From an uncultured Pontibacter sp. (lineage in GTDB: Bacteria > Bacteroidota > Bacteroidia > Cytophagales > Hymenobacteraceae): a stretch of DNA of 64,000 nucleotides. Below the pieces are notes generated by a model. The model was given only the letters and a program-made list of their open reading frames with translations, ran no database searches and had not been told where the DNA came from. The stretch spans positions 434,001 through 498,000 of the forward strand of contig CANMMP010000001.1 in the NCBI GenBank assembly GCA_947499125.1, given 5' to 3'. This document shows positions 16,022 to 25,026 of the stretch, in pieces; within the stretch, counting starts at the first letter, position 1, and every line of letters starts with the position of its first letter. The position numbers were made by a program, and so were the translations under genes.

Positions 16022-16297
16022 GTGTGCCTAAAGACAACAGCCAATTATTTTTACAGGAGCTGTATATCAAAAGAGCCGATTTTCAGGACAATTATAGTTC
16101 ACTCTACACTCTAGCGCATTTGTGCCTTTTTATTACATGGCTATACTTTAATTTCGGGTAATACAGCCAGGTGCTTTTGCTGAATAACCTAGTGTTTTTA
16201 CGCATTCTATACTTCTTACATATAAAATTACGTATAGGGCTTAGTCGCTTTAAATTGCCTGCGGCTCAGGATACGTGACCGGGGAAGTATAAAAGGC

Positions 16298-17098
16298 ATG
16301 GAAACAGAATTTATGTACAACTTTAACAGTGTACTGATCGTGGCGGTGTTGTTCGGGTTGATCCTGATAGCCGAAGAAGTCGGTTACCGGGTAGGCCGTT
16401 ACTACCAGCGCAAATCCGATAAGGACGTAAAAGTGCAGACCAACACGATACAGGCAGGCACACTGGGCTTGCTGGCACTTATACTTGGCTTTACTTTTAA
16501 CCTGGCCCTGCAACGCTACAATAACCGCAGCCAGGCCGTGATAAACGAAGCGAATGCCATCGGCACCGCCTTAATGCGCACCAACCTCCTTCCTACCCCC
16601 CACGACTCGGTAGCTCATGCGCTGTTGCTGCAATACATCGATCTGAGGCTGGCAGTCAGCAACTCAGCTTATGCCGATGTTACAGAGCAGAAAGCACTTG
16701 CCACTGAAACCGAAGACATGCAGCAAAGCATCTGGGAACAGGGCGTAAAAGCTGCTCGGATCGACCCGAACCCTGTTACCACCGGCTTCTTTATTTCATC
16801 GCTTAACCAAATGATAGACACGCACAGCGAACGGAACGCCTTGCTGGCAATGCACGTGCCGGAAGTAATTCTATACTTGCTGTTTGTTGTTTTCATTATG
16901 TCGGGGGCGTTGATCGGGTATGGCAGCGGACTGGGCCAGAAAAGAAGCAACCTGCCATCTGCACTGATGAGCTTCCTGATCTGCCTTGTCGTTTTTATCA
17001 TTATCGACCTGGACCGACCGAAGCGGGGCATCATAAAAGTAGATCAAAGAACCATGGAACAGCTGCGCTCAGATGAGAAACCAGAGGAAAAACCATAA
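16298..17098 (+). CDS. Bestrophin-like (DUF4239) inner membrane protein
   Basis: 266 residues with four predicted membrane helices: about 10-28, 50-68, 190-208 and 217-238. The central soluble part is helical. Hallmarks of the DUF4239 family are the QRYNNRSQAVINEANAIGTA segment after helix 2 and the LDRPKRGIIKVDQRTMEQL motif after helix 4. Family function is unknown; a channel role has been suggested from similarity to bestrophins. ATG 16313 is an alternative start. It follows the MscS gene by 276 bases, in which I see no gene. Confidence 0.8.
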   Translation: METEFMYNFNSVLIVAVLFGLILIAEEVGYRVGRYYQRKSDKDVKVQTNTIQAGTLGLLALILGFTFNLALQRYNNRSQAVINEANAIGTALMRTNLLPTPHDSVAHALLLQYIDLRLAVSNSAYADVTEQKALATETEDMQQSIWEQGVKAARIDPNPVTTGFFISSLNQMIDTHSERNALLAMHVPEVILYLLFVVFIMSGALIGYGSGLGQKRSNLPSALMSFLICLVVFIIIDLDRPKRGIIKVDQRTMEQLRSDEKPEEKP

Positions 17099-17232
17099 GT
17101 ATAAACAAGCCAAATTCTACATTAACTTATAGTTGAGGAGGCAAGAACTACCCTGACAACACCTGGTGGCAGCTTTCTTAAAATACTGGGAATTAAGCCG
17201 TTGTTATACCTATTAAATGCGTATACGATAGT

Positions 17233-17409
17233 ATGTTAGAAAACATTTTCCCCATCGGATCTGAAGTGTTCGCAAAAGTGAACCCTGATCTGAAATTGAC
17301 TATCAGGAAATACCTGAAACGCATTTATTACTGCACGATAAGTAATGACCCTTCGAGAAAAGAACTGGTGTATTATGAGCGTGAATTGATACCTGTACCG
17401 GTAACCTAA
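17233..17409 (+). CDS. Small conserved-looking protein
   Basis: 58 residues: MLENIFPIGSEVFAKVNPDL then a basic segment KLTIRKYLKRIYYCTI and an acidic end ERELIPVPVT. It has its own strong terminator six bases downstream. The compact, charged sequence with clear start and terminator supports a real gene; short proteins of this style (with RIYYC) are common in Cytophagales. Function unknown. Confidence 0.7.
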   Translation: MLENIFPIGSEVFAKVNPDLKLTIRKYLKRIYYCTISNDPSRKELVYYERELIPVPVT

Positions 17410-17414
17410 ACTAT

Positions 17415-17445
17415 AAAGCCTCTGCTGAAACAGGGGCTTTTTTTA
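17415..17445 (+). terminator. Rho-independent terminator
   Basis: A 10-bp stem AAAGCCTCTG/CAGGGGCTTT (one G-U pair) with loop CTGAAA and a run of T residues. Confidence 0.88.
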
Positions 17446-17510
17446 TATCCGGCTGGCTCTTTCTTTTTTCGTTGATACTAAAAATAACAGGTATAAGATG
17501 TGCTGCTATT

Positions 17511-18140
17511 TTATACTTGCTTCGCGAACATCGGTAAGTAATTGCTAAGGTCCTGCACCATCATTTCCAGGTCGCCTTGTGCCAGCAATCGCAACGAGAG
17601 TCCATCCAAATTTGGAATGATGTCATGCACCGATACCTCTGATACCGTACCTTTCAGTTTTATACCTTTCATATCCATACCGTCCTGCAGTTGGCTGTTC
17701 ACTTTTTCAAGCTCAGGTGCGATAATGGTCTTTAAATCAAAGCGTGTTTTTTCGATGATCTGGCTATAGGCTACTTTATTGACTAGTACTTCCAGGGCGG
17801 TATTGTAAAAGCTGCTCGAGGTGTTTGCATCCATCGAGAACTGTTGCACATAAAGTTGCTGGGTAGCGTTATCGTAAGCCAATGCCACCGAGGCGTAAAG
17901 GTCTACATTGTCCCGCTTCAGTACGGTGCGCAATATCCGTATCTGCACCCGTAGCAGGAGGTTATAGTTGGCGGAGCTATCACCTGCTATACCTACATCC
18001 AGCACTTGTGCATAAGGGTTTGCTGTGCTGCCTTCTTCGGGTTGCGGAATATACATGCCAATAAGCTGCTGTTGCAATACGCTTTCCAGGGCAGCATAAG
18101 AAACGGATATAGGTATAGTTAACTGTACAGGTCTTTCCAT
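17511..18140 (-). CDS. DUF4403-like protein (tentative)
   Basis: 209 residues, no signal peptide. The pattern is of alternating beta strands and a long amphipathic helix: MERPVQLTIPISVSYAALES at the start, RILRTVLKRDNVDLYASVAL in the middle, and GIKLKGTVSEVSVHDIIPNL plus LSLRLLAQGDLEMMV at the end. The ending resembles DUF4403 proteins, which are thought to have BPI-like lipid-binding tubes, but the protein is less than half their length. Assignment is uncertain. Confidence 0.5.
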   Translation of the reverse strand: MERPVQLTIPISVSYAALESVLQQQLIGMYIPQPEEGSTANPYAQVLDVGIAGDSSANYNLLLRVQIRILRTVLKRDNVDLYASVALAYDNATQQLYVQQFSMDANTSSSFYNTALEVLVNKVAYSQIIEKTRFDLKTIIAPELEKVNSQLQDGMDMKGIKLKGTVSEVSVHDIIPNLDGLSLRLLAQGDLEMMVQDLSNYLPMFAKQV

Positions 18141-18497
18141 AGAGAATGTTTGTGAGCGATAACAGGATCAGCAGCTTTTATACTTATAAAATTGAAGCGG
18201 GTTAGCCTGCTGCTGCTATAGTATGTTGCCTAAAGATAAGCAGAGAAGTATGGCAGGGCAAATCAAACTCAGATGAAGGCAGCAGTTGATTCAAGTTTAC
18301 AGTTGGAGTAAAGACAGACTTATACTTCCACCTTTATACTTAAAAGCACTGTTAAATAATTAACTATAACGAAAGGGTGGCAAAGCTATTCCTGTTTGAG
18401 TGCATCTTTAAAAATTTAGCCTTAAATATTAACAAAGCATTATCTTTATCATTGTTATACATCAAAAATTACAAGAAGCCTTTTCCAGCCCTTTATT
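18141..18497. other. Intergenic region, no gene seen
   Basis: 357 bases between divergent genes. It is dotted with TATACTT and TATAGTT words. It must hold promoters for both neighbours, but I found no convincing paired -33/-7 boxes, no hairpin and no open frame worth calling. Confidence 0.6.
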
Positions 18498-19724
18498 ATG
18501 AGAATAAAATCAATTTTTAGCCTTTTACTTTTGAGTGCATTGTTCAGTTGTGATAAAGAAAACACTCCAGAGCCACAAGAGCCAGAGCCTGTTGAGGAAT
18601 TCAATTTTACATTCAGAAATGATACTTATCCGAAAGAAGTTGAAACCTATGAACTGATCTTGTCGCAGAAGGACGGTAAGGTTATCCTGGATACGTTGGT
18701 AGCAGCCAATAGCAACCATTCTTTTAAAGTAATGACAAACGATACTAAATTCAACGTATCAACTATAGCACATGACCCTGTTACCGATAAGTACAGAATT
18801 AAAACTTATGTGCAGGTTAATCCGGATAAGTGGCACATCACCGAGATCTCCCCTTTAGCTGATAAAAAACTAACCTCCAGATCAACAATAACTTTTGATA
18901 ATATTACCTACGACGGGCTTTTTTTCTTCCAGACAACTCAGATCAATAATATGAATTATGGTTGGTCAAACAGTAAAGTAACATTTACTTATGACAGAGT
19001 ACTACCTACCGATATAGGTTACTTTTTGAACCCGAATGAAGAGAAATACATGTTTGTAGATATTAATTCTGCAGAAACAACTGCAGATTTTACTAACGCA
19101 AGCAATGCTCTCAGACACACGTTTAACGTGCCTGCAGGTATAACTAAATTTTCGACAAGTTTGTATGGTTACCCGGCTGCAGGCGCCTACGACCAGAGTA
19201 TTACCCTGTTTCTTTCATACCTCCTTCCCAACAGACCTTACGACTTTTATTATCCGAATTCAGTAATAGAAGAGTTCACATTAAAGAATTCTTATACTGA
19301 TGCAGGAGGTGCTCACCACTCTTACAGCAATAATGGAACAACAATCCCTTTAGATTTTGAATTTGCCCCTAAAGCTGATTTTACTGTAACTAATAAAACA
19401 TTAGATGGTTTTCAGGTAACATTTGAAGACGATAAGCCAAGTACTTACACATCAGGCTGGAGTTCAACTGATACCGATCTGGATGCAAGTTGGCACGTAT
19501 CAATATCCCCGGATGAAACTAATTTCAAGTATAGCGATTACCTGCATAAAATAAACAGCAAGTTATTGGCTGGCAAAAACTTAAGTGCTTTCCAGTTAAA
19601 ACTCATTAACTCTCAAAAAGTGAAAGACTATACACACCAGGATGTTCTGGATTATAAGGCAGATCCAAACTTATACTTTAACTCAAAATTAAAACAGAGC
19701 AGATTTATTCAAAAGTCATACTGA
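18498..19724 (+). CDS. Surface lipoprotein of unknown function
   Basis: 408 residues with a lipoprotein signal (ALFSC, Cys18) followed by acidic, proline-rich ENTPEPQEPEPVEE, which resembles the acidic lipoprotein export signal that sends Bacteroidota lipoproteins to the cell surface. The rest is rich in aromatic residues, Asn, Thr and Ser and predicts as beta sandwich, probably two Ig-like domains, with no motif I can name. It is not next to a SusC/SusD pair. Likely an outer-membrane surface protein. Confidence 0.7.
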   Translation: MRIKSIFSLLLLSALFSCDKENTPEPQEPEPVEEFNFTFRNDTYPKEVETYELILSQKDGKVILDTLVAANSNHSFKVMTNDTKFNVSTIAHDPVTDKYRIKTYVQVNPDKWHITEISPLADKKLTSRSTITFDNITYDGLFFFQTTQINNMNYGWSNSKVTFTYDRVLPTDIGYFLNPNEEKYMFVDINSAETTADFTNASNALRHTFNVPAGITKFSTSLYGYPAAGAYDQSITLFLSYLLPNRPYDFYYPNSVIEEFTLKNSYTDAGGAHHSYSNNGTTIPLDFEFAPKADFTVTNKTLDGFQVTFEDDKPSTYTSGWSSTDTDLDASWHVSISPDETNFKYSDYLHKINSKLLAGKNLSAFQLKLINSQKVKDYTHQDVLDYKADPNLYFNSKLKQSRFIQKSY

Positions 19725-19810
19725 TATAAAAGTATAACTGAAAGCACAGAAGTTAGAAATCAATGATACATACTTCATTATTTAAGTAGACCCAACCTTA
19801 TACTTGTATA

Positions 19811-19850
19811 AAAAACCAGCCGCTACCTGATGGCAGCGGCTGGTTTTTTT
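19811..19850. terminator. Terminator between converging genes
   Basis: A 14-bp perfect stem AAAAACCAGCCGCT/AGCGGCTGGTTTTT with a ten-base loop, A-rich on one side and T-rich on the other. Confidence 0.92.
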
Positions 19851-19864
19851 TTATGTATGCCAGA

Positions 19865-20686
19865 TTATAGTCTGCTATAATCGTTGTCTCCCCTGTTGGA
19901 TCTGCGTGACGAAATACTACGGTCGGATCGGTCTCTGTTTCCATAATAGTCGCTGTCTCCGGAGTCGGAACCACTATAGTTACCAAACATTCGGCCTCGC
20001 TGGCCACTTTCGTAGTCTGAGCCGCTGTTATAGTTACGGTCTCTGTAAGTGCGGTTTAAGTCGCTCCCATAGTCGTCTGCAAAGCTGCTGGTGCCATAGT
20101 TAGGCACGCCTCTGTCAGAGTGAAGGTAGCTGTCATCCTGGTTGCCGCTGCTGTAGTTACCAGTACTGTAAGTGTTCCCGGAATTATAGTAGCTGCCACG
20201 GTCGGTATCATATCTGTCGTCGTTGCGGTTCAGTGTATTGTAACGATCAGAGGTGCCTTCGTAATCGGATATGCCATAGCCCCGTCTTACATCGCCGCGT
20301 GTATTGCGGTCGTCGCTAAAGCGGTTGCTTCTGTCATTATCCTGGAAGCTTCTGTAGTCGTCCTGGTAGTTGCTGTACCGGTCGCGCTGGCGGTTAGAGT
20401 TTTCAGGGTACCTGCTTTGCTGATTTCTGCGATCTGTATCGTAATCAGCATTCCCTCCCCTGTTTCTTTCACGGCTTAAGCGCTCGTACGCATCACCCAT
20501 GTCGCCTTCGTGGTAGCTTCGCTGTTGGTTATACGGTCTGCTATCGTTGCCACGCTCACGGCGGTATTCCTGTTCAAATTCGTCGGTCAGGTTCCTGGCG
20601 CTGTGGTAATGCGAATCGCCACGGTAATCATCGTATGCTCCGTAACCTGATCTGTTGTCGTACTGATCTCTTTCTCGTCTGTCCAT
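19865..20686 (-). CDS. Arg/Asp/Tyr/Ser/Asn-rich intrinsically disordered protein
   Basis: 273 residues of low complexity made almost wholly of R, D, Y, N, S and G, with no hydrophobic core and no signal peptide. It begins MDRRERDQYDNRSGYGAYDD and ends in repeated arginine-serine and asparagine pairs (SSRRSNRGDNDYSRL). Regular spacing of Tyr and Arg in a Gly/Ser/Asn background resembles sticker-spacer sequences of phase-separating proteins. It may be a desiccation or stress hydrophilin, or a condensate scaffold. No family recognised. The opposite strand has open frames only because of codon bias. Confidence 0.72.
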   Translation of the reverse strand: MDRRERDQYDNRSGYGAYDDYRGDSHYHSARNLTDEFEQEYRRERGNDSRPYNQQRSYHEGDMGDAYERLSRERNRGGNADYDTDRRNQQSRYPENSNRQRDRYSNYQDDYRSFQDNDRSNRFSDDRNTRGDVRRGYGISDYEGTSDRYNTLNRNDDRYDTDRGSYYNSGNTYSTGNYSSGNQDDSYLHSDRGVPNYGTSSFADDYGSDLNRTYRDRNYNSGSDYESGQRGRMFGNYSGSDSGDSDYYGNRDRSDRSISSRRSNRGDNDYSRL

Positions 20687-20884
20687 AGTTTTTAATTAGG
20701 TTTTAAAAGAATAAACTAACCTTTATTAACGAGGTAGCGGCCTTACGGTTTAGATGCAAGTATAAAACCACAGGTGCAACTATACTTACACTGCCCGGAA
20801 TTTATACTTCCTGAGCCTGCATAACAGCAGGGTTATACTTACAATTTGCTTTATTTGTAAGAGTTTGTTTTTAAGCCATTGCCC

Positions 20885-21658
20885 ATGAACCGCTTTTTGC
20901 CTGAGTTACCTGCCAAGCACTTGTTCCGTACCATACAAATGCTAAACCTTAAGAGCGAGTACGATGCCGAAAAACACCGGTTAACCTTGTTCGATGAAGC
21001 AAGGCAAGAAGCTTTATACTTTCGCTTGCCTATAACTGTAGCAGCCCCCAATTCAGGAACTGAAACTATAAATTATGTTATCATGCTGATACAGGCAGGC
21101 AACTGCGCGATGGGCTATTTTGAGCAGGGCCATAACCGCGACCACAAAGTATGGCGCTCGTATATGGTGCGCAAAAAGCAAGGCAAAAGCCAGGTAAAAT
21201 ACCTGAAGACAAAAGGCAAATCGAGGGCAGGCTCCCGGGTGCGGCTCGGCGAAACTATGGAGTTTTTTGAGAATATAAACGGCCGTCTGCAGGAGTATTT
21301 CGATGACCACGAGGTGCATCGCATCGCCATTAGTTGTTCTAAAACCTTACTTCCTTATTTGTATACTTCTAAGGTAGCCACGCCATTTACTAAAACCGAT
21401 CCGCGCCTGTTCAAAATCCCGAAACACATCCATACGCCTGTCTATGAGGTATTACTTGATGCGAATCGTTTTCTGCTGCGCGGCGAATTGATTTTTGAAC
21501 CAGAACAACAGGCCTTTGCTGACGAGCTCCTGGCAAAAGCAGGCATCACAGAAAGTGACACTGAACCTGCTGATGACTTTACAGAAGACAATGATGAACT
21601 GCTTTATGCAGATGACGATTATTTTGAGGATGAAGAGGACGAAGATATAGAATGGTAA
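20885..21658 (+). CDS. Vms1-like release factor (bVLRF1 family)
   Basis: 257 residues from ATG 20885 (MNRFLPELPAKHLF); the TTG at 20879 is less likely. The centre has the VLRF1 signature: IMLIQAGNCAMGYFEQG, then RSYMVRKKQGKSQVKYLKTK and GKSRAGSRVRL. In eukaryotic Vms1/ANKZF1 the glutamine of the matching G-x-x-Q loop (Q103 here) cleaves peptidyl-tRNA on stalled 60S subunits. The C-terminal 45 residues are highly acidic (DDYFEDEEDEDIEW). I infer a cytosolic ribosome-rescue peptidyl-tRNA hydrolase. The eukaryotic chemistry is established; the bacterial role is inference from family. Confidence 0.78.
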   Translation: MNRFLPELPAKHLFRTIQMLNLKSEYDAEKHRLTLFDEARQEALYFRLPITVAAPNSGTETINYVIMLIQAGNCAMGYFEQGHNRDHKVWRSYMVRKKQGKSQVKYLKTKGKSRAGSRVRLGETMEFFENINGRLQEYFDDHEVHRIAISCSKTLLPYLYTSKVATPFTKTDPRLFKIPKHIHTPVYEVLLDANRFLLRGELIFEPEQQAFADELLAKAGITESDTEPADDFTEDNDELLYADDDYFEDEEDEDIEW

Positions 21659-21754
21659 TAGCCAGCTAAACTATAACCGGGGTTAAACTATAATTTAGAT
21701 GAGCCGGTTTACAGGGCTCTCCTTTCATCTCATAGAAAAATAAAAGGGCGATGA

Positions 21755-21934
21755 TTATCTCGCCCCGTCGTCTTTGATTTTTGTTTTGATCTTTTCCGCC
21801 ATCTCAGGGGTTACATCTACTCCGTGCACGGACTTGGCGTGTTGGCTTGCCTGGCTTAATACTTCCTGTTCTGTTTGTGCTTTTACTTCGGCGTTGCAAT
21901 CAAATCCTACATCACGGCATTTTAAAGTTTTCAT
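21755..21934 (-). CDS. DUF1059 small protein
   Basis: 59 residues starting MKTLKCRDVGFDCNAEVKAQ and continuing TEQEVLSQASQHAKSVHGVD. The two cysteines (C6, C13) and the late histidines (QHAKSVHG) follow the DUF1059 pattern and could bind a metal such as zinc. Function is unknown. It faces the release factor gene convergently, about 97 bases away. Confidence 0.85.
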   Translation of the reverse strand: MKTLKCRDVGFDCNAEVKAQTEQEVLSQASQHAKSVHGVDVTPEMAEKIKTKIKDDGAR

Positions 21935-22074
21935 AGTTCGTTTATTTACAGGTTAATGATGCTTAGTTATAGGTTGGCTTATCTTATAAGTATACCCGCC
22001 TTGCTTAAATTAGTTATACTTTTTATTCGATTATACTTATAGTTGTAAGTTTATAGTATAGTTCTAAAAACAAA

Positions 22075-22102
22075 AAAGGCAGCTGTTGTAGCAGCTGCCT
22101 TT
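22075..22102 (-). terminator. Terminator of the gene at 22122
   Basis: An 11-bp perfect stem AAAGGCAGCTG/CAGCTGCCTTT with a six-base loop; on the minus strand it is followed by U residues. Confidence 0.9.
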
Positions 22103-22121
22103 CATGATCTTATAGTTAAAT

Positions 22122-22631
22122 CTAGTACTCGTAATCGTACTCGTCGTCGTCATCTTTGCGGGTAAGCAGTACCAGGGCTGTTGTTGTAACAGCTGCAAGT
22201 ATAGCCATGCGCGTCAGCAGCCCGGTTTTGTTGTGCTTCCATTCGGCCACGTAGCCTTTTTCGGCAAATATATTTGGTACTTTCCCTGTCGAGAAGTCTT
22301 CGATTATACCTTCCACTACGTTTACACGGTCAGCAAGTATTAGCGGTAACCAGTGCAGGTAGCTGTTTTCGCTGTGCTTAAAAGCATAACGACGTATTAC
22401 TCCACTCAGGCCCGAAGGCGGCGCAGCTGTACCAAAAACAGCTGTTACATTAGGCCGCTCAATAGAGTGCAGCACTTCGATGTTAATGGGCTGCTGGGTA
22501 GGACGCTCCCAGGTATAGCCTTTATGCTCTTCGTTGGTCCGGTGTTTCATCGGATAGGTCGGATCGTTCTTCGGATCGGCATCAATCCCCCACCCTTTTA
22601 TATGCTTATATTTTTCTTCTAAGTTTTCCAT
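22122..22631 (-). CDS. Single-pass membrane protein of unknown function
   Basis: 169 residues with a soluble N-terminal part (MENLEEKYKHIKGWGIDADP with several His, Pro and Trp) and one C-terminal transmembrane helix (about 142-158, LLTRMAILAAVTTTALVLLT) followed by an acidic tail RKDDDDEYDYEY. It begins 11 bases after the alcohol dehydrogenase stop, so the two form an operon. In other Bacteroidota a similar protein follows this dehydrogenase type, as far as I recall, but I cannot verify that. No function assigned. Confidence 0.7.
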   Translation of the reverse strand: MENLEEKYKHIKGWGIDADPKNDPTYPMKHRTNEEHKGYTWERPTQQPINIEVLHSIERPNVTAVFGTAAPPSGLSGVIRRYAFKHSENSYLHWLPLILADRVNVVEGIIEDFSTGKVPNIFAEKGYVAEWKHNKTGLLTRMAILAAVTTTALVLLTRKDDDDEYDYEY

Positions 22632-22642
22632 GATAGTTTGCT

Positions 22643-23797
22643 TTACACGTTGGCTTTCGGTGGAATGAGAACAGGTTTTATGCAGTTATCGAGCTTGTTG
22701 GAGAACATACGGTAGCCATCAGCCACCTCTTCCAGCGGAATGCGGTGCGTTATCAGTCCTTTCGGGTTGATGACACCATTCTGTACGTGCTCGATAAGGC
22801 GGGGAAGCAGGCGCTTAACTGAAGCCTGGTTAGCTCGTATCGTGATACCTTTATTTACCACATTGCCTATCGGCACCAGGTTATCAGTTGGGCCATAAAC
22901 ACCCACTATCGAAACGATACCACCTTTTTTAACTGAGTTTATCGCCCAGTGCAGCGCTGTAGCCGAACCTGCCTGTATCAGCAGTTTACGACCCGTTATA
23001 GTTTGCATTACGTTACCGGCTGCCTCAGCACCTACGGCATCTATACAAACGTCAGCGCCCATCCAGTCGGTGTTCTTTTTCACCCAAACTACCGGGTCAT
23101 CCATTTCCTCGAAGTTGTAAGCCTCGCAGTCAGAATAATTACGGGCAAACTCCAGTCGGTATTCTTCTTTATCAATTACAATTACACGCCCGGCACCAAA
23201 AAGCCACGAACACTTTGCAGCCATGATACCGATCGGTCCGGCACCAAAAATAACGACTGTATCACCTTTCTGAATACCTGCCATCTCAGCAGCCTGGTAT
23301 CCGGTCGGAACCACGTCTGTCAGCAGTACTGCATCATCAGGGTCCATGCCTTCCGGTATAACAGTCGGGCCAACGTTAGCATAAGGCACACGCACATATT
23401 CTGCCTGGCCACCATTATAGCCACCGGCAGTATGCGAGTAACCAAAAATGCCGCCTACAGCTGTTGCCTGCGAGTTTGCTTCGTGGCAGTTGCCGTAAAG
23501 CTCCTGCTTACAAAAAGCGCACTGTCCGCACGAAATATTAAACGGAACCAGTATGTGGTCGCCTACTTTCAGTTTGGTAACTTCAGAGCCGATTTCTTCT
23601 ACTATACCTGTAAATTCGTGTCCGAATGTGGAGCCTACCCTGGTATCGGGTACGTTGCCATTATATAAGTGTAGGTCTGAGCCGCAGATACAAGAGCGTG
23701 TCACTCTTACGATCGCGTCCTGGGGGTGCAGTATTTCGGGTATCGGCTTTTCATCGATACGGACCCGTTTAGGCCCCCGGTAGTTCATTGCCAGCAT
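22643..23797 (-). CDS. Zinc-dependent alcohol/formaldehyde dehydrogenase-like protein
   Basis: 384 residues from ATG 23797 (MLAMNYRGPKRVRIDEKPIP); the ATG at 23824 adds nine residues not typical of the family. GroES-like domain has the catalytic zinc ligands in CICGSDLHLYNG and GHEFTGIVEEIG and the structural zinc cysteines in CGQCAFCKQELYGNC. The Rossmann domain has VVIFGAGPIGIMAAKCSWLF. The overall pattern is of the glutathione-independent formaldehyde dehydrogenase-like MDR group, which often oxidises diverse alcohols. Substrate is unknown. Operon with the membrane protein at 22122. Confidence 0.88.
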   Translation of the reverse strand: MLAMNYRGPKRVRIDEKPIPEILHPQDAIVRVTRSCICGSDLHLYNGNVPDTRVGSTFGHEFTGIVEEIGSEVTKLKVGDHILVPFNISCGQCAFCKQELYGNCHEANSQATAVGGIFGYSHTAGGYNGGQAEYVRVPYANVGPTVIPEGMDPDDAVLLTDVVPTGYQAAEMAGIQKGDTVVIFGAGPIGIMAAKCSWLFGAGRVIVIDKEEYRLEFARNYSDCEAYNFEEMDDPVVWVKKNTDWMGADVCIDAVGAEAAGNVMQTITGRKLLIQAGSATALHWAINSVKKGGIVSIVGVYGPTDNLVPIGNVVNKGITIRANQASVKRLLPRLIEHVQNGVINPKGLITHRIPLEEVADGYRMFSNKLDNCIKPVLIPPKANV

Positions 23798-23954
23798 AAG
23801 TTTGTTTTCAGTTATATGGAACATAAGCGCAACCTGACTTCTCTACTTAAGTTGTCCAAATTGCGTTTAAATAAATACTATTCTGGCAGATCAATGTTTC
23901 AATTATCCTAAAATAAGCGTTTATAGTTGCCTTTCACTCACAGGTATAAACCAA

Positions 23955-23990
23955 AGATCGCTGCCAGATCAAGTAATCCAGCAGCGATCT
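23955..23990 (-). terminator. Possible terminator after aldo/keto reductase
   Basis: A perfect 10-bp stem AGATCGCTGC/GCAGCGATCT with a 16-base loop lies between the aldo/keto reductase end and the dehydrogenase start. The following minus-strand sequence is only moderately U-rich. Confidence 0.45.
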
Positions 23991-24035
23991 ATAGGTGTTT
24001 TAAACCCGCAGGTTTATACTTCAGTTGTTATTCCA

Positions 24036-24905
24036 TTATTTAGGAGACTGCTTCAGGTTGTTCAATTCCTGCATATCTTCTTCTGCTAACGTAATGCTTG
24101 CTGCTTTATAGTTTTCCTCGAGGTGTTTTACTTTAGAAGTGCCCGGTATCAGCAGGATGTTAGGGGAATGTTGCAGCAGCCAGGCCAGCGCTATCTGGTG
24201 CCCGTTCGCGTCGTATTTCTCACCTATACGCTGCAGTGTTTCCTGCGCGCCAACGTTACCGGCATTTATCGGGTTCCAGGGTATAAAACCCATATCCTGC
24301 TCTTGACAATACTTCAGTTCGTCCTCCCACTTCTCTCTAAAGTCCACGCTATACTTGTTCTGCACCGATACTACTTTAAAGTATTCCTGTGCTTTCTTTA
24401 TCTCATCAACGGTTACTTCCGAAAGGCCAATATGCTTTACCAGTCCTTCTTCCTGTACGCGTTGCAAAAACTCCAGCGTTTTCTCGTAAGGCACATTCGG
24501 GTCGATGCGGTGCAATTGATACAGGTCAATGCGGTCCTGCTTCAAACGTTTCAGGCTGCCTTCAAGTGCACGTTGCAAATAGTCCGGGTCGGCATTAACA
24601 GGCCATACATTCGGGTCGGTGCGCGTCAGGCCACCTTTCGTAGCGATCACGAGGTCCTTCGGGTAAGGGTATAAGGCTTCTGCTATCAGCTCTTCCGATA
24701 CATTCGGGCCATAACTGTCGGCTGTATCAATAAAGTTGATGCCTAACTCTACCGAACGCTGCAAAACTTTTATAGCTTCCGCTTTATCTTTCGGTGGTCC
24801 CCAGATGCCTTCGCCGGTAATGCGCATGGCGCCATAGCCCATCCGGTTTACCGTAAGGTCGTTGCCAATAGTAAAGGTTTTGTTTATCTCTTTCGTATTT
24901 GCCAT
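24036..24905 (-). CDS. Aldo/keto reductase
   Basis: 289 residues of the AKR TIM-barrel fold. Catalytic residues are visible: Asp and Tyr in NFIDTADSYGPNVSEE, Lys in LVIATKGGL, His in YQLHRIDP. The C-terminal NADPH-binding loop has LIPGTSKVKHLEEN. It reduces aldehydes or ketones with NADPH in the cytosol; the substrate is unknown. It is on the same strand as the zinc dehydrogenase but a hairpin lies between, so separate transcription is likely. Confidence 0.92.
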   Translation of the reverse strand: MANTKEINKTFTIGNDLTVNRMGYGAMRITGEGIWGPPKDKAEAIKVLQRSVELGINFIDTADSYGPNVSEELIAEALYPYPKDLVIATKGGLTRTDPNVWPVNADPDYLQRALEGSLKRLKQDRIDLYQLHRIDPNVPYEKTLEFLQRVQEEGLVKHIGLSEVTVDEIKKAQEYFKVVSVQNKYSVDFREKWEDELKYCQEQDMGFIPWNPINAGNVGAQETLQRIGEKYDANGHQIALAWLLQHSPNILLIPGTSKVKHLEENYKAASITLAEEDMQELNNLKQSPK

Positions 24906-25026
24906 AATTATTAGTTGTTATCTCTTTAGATTTAAAGATGTACGGCCCGGGCACATAACTGTGTTACAACAGCAAGGTACCGGCACCAGGTAAGAACAAC
25001 TATAAGGCAGGCAAAAAGTTTGGGAT

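Noticed and set aside
22949..23668. 239-codon open frame antisense to the zinc dehydrogenase
   Set aside because: It is fully overlapped by a gene with complete family motifs; its translation is Cys/Tyr/His-rich without any domain.
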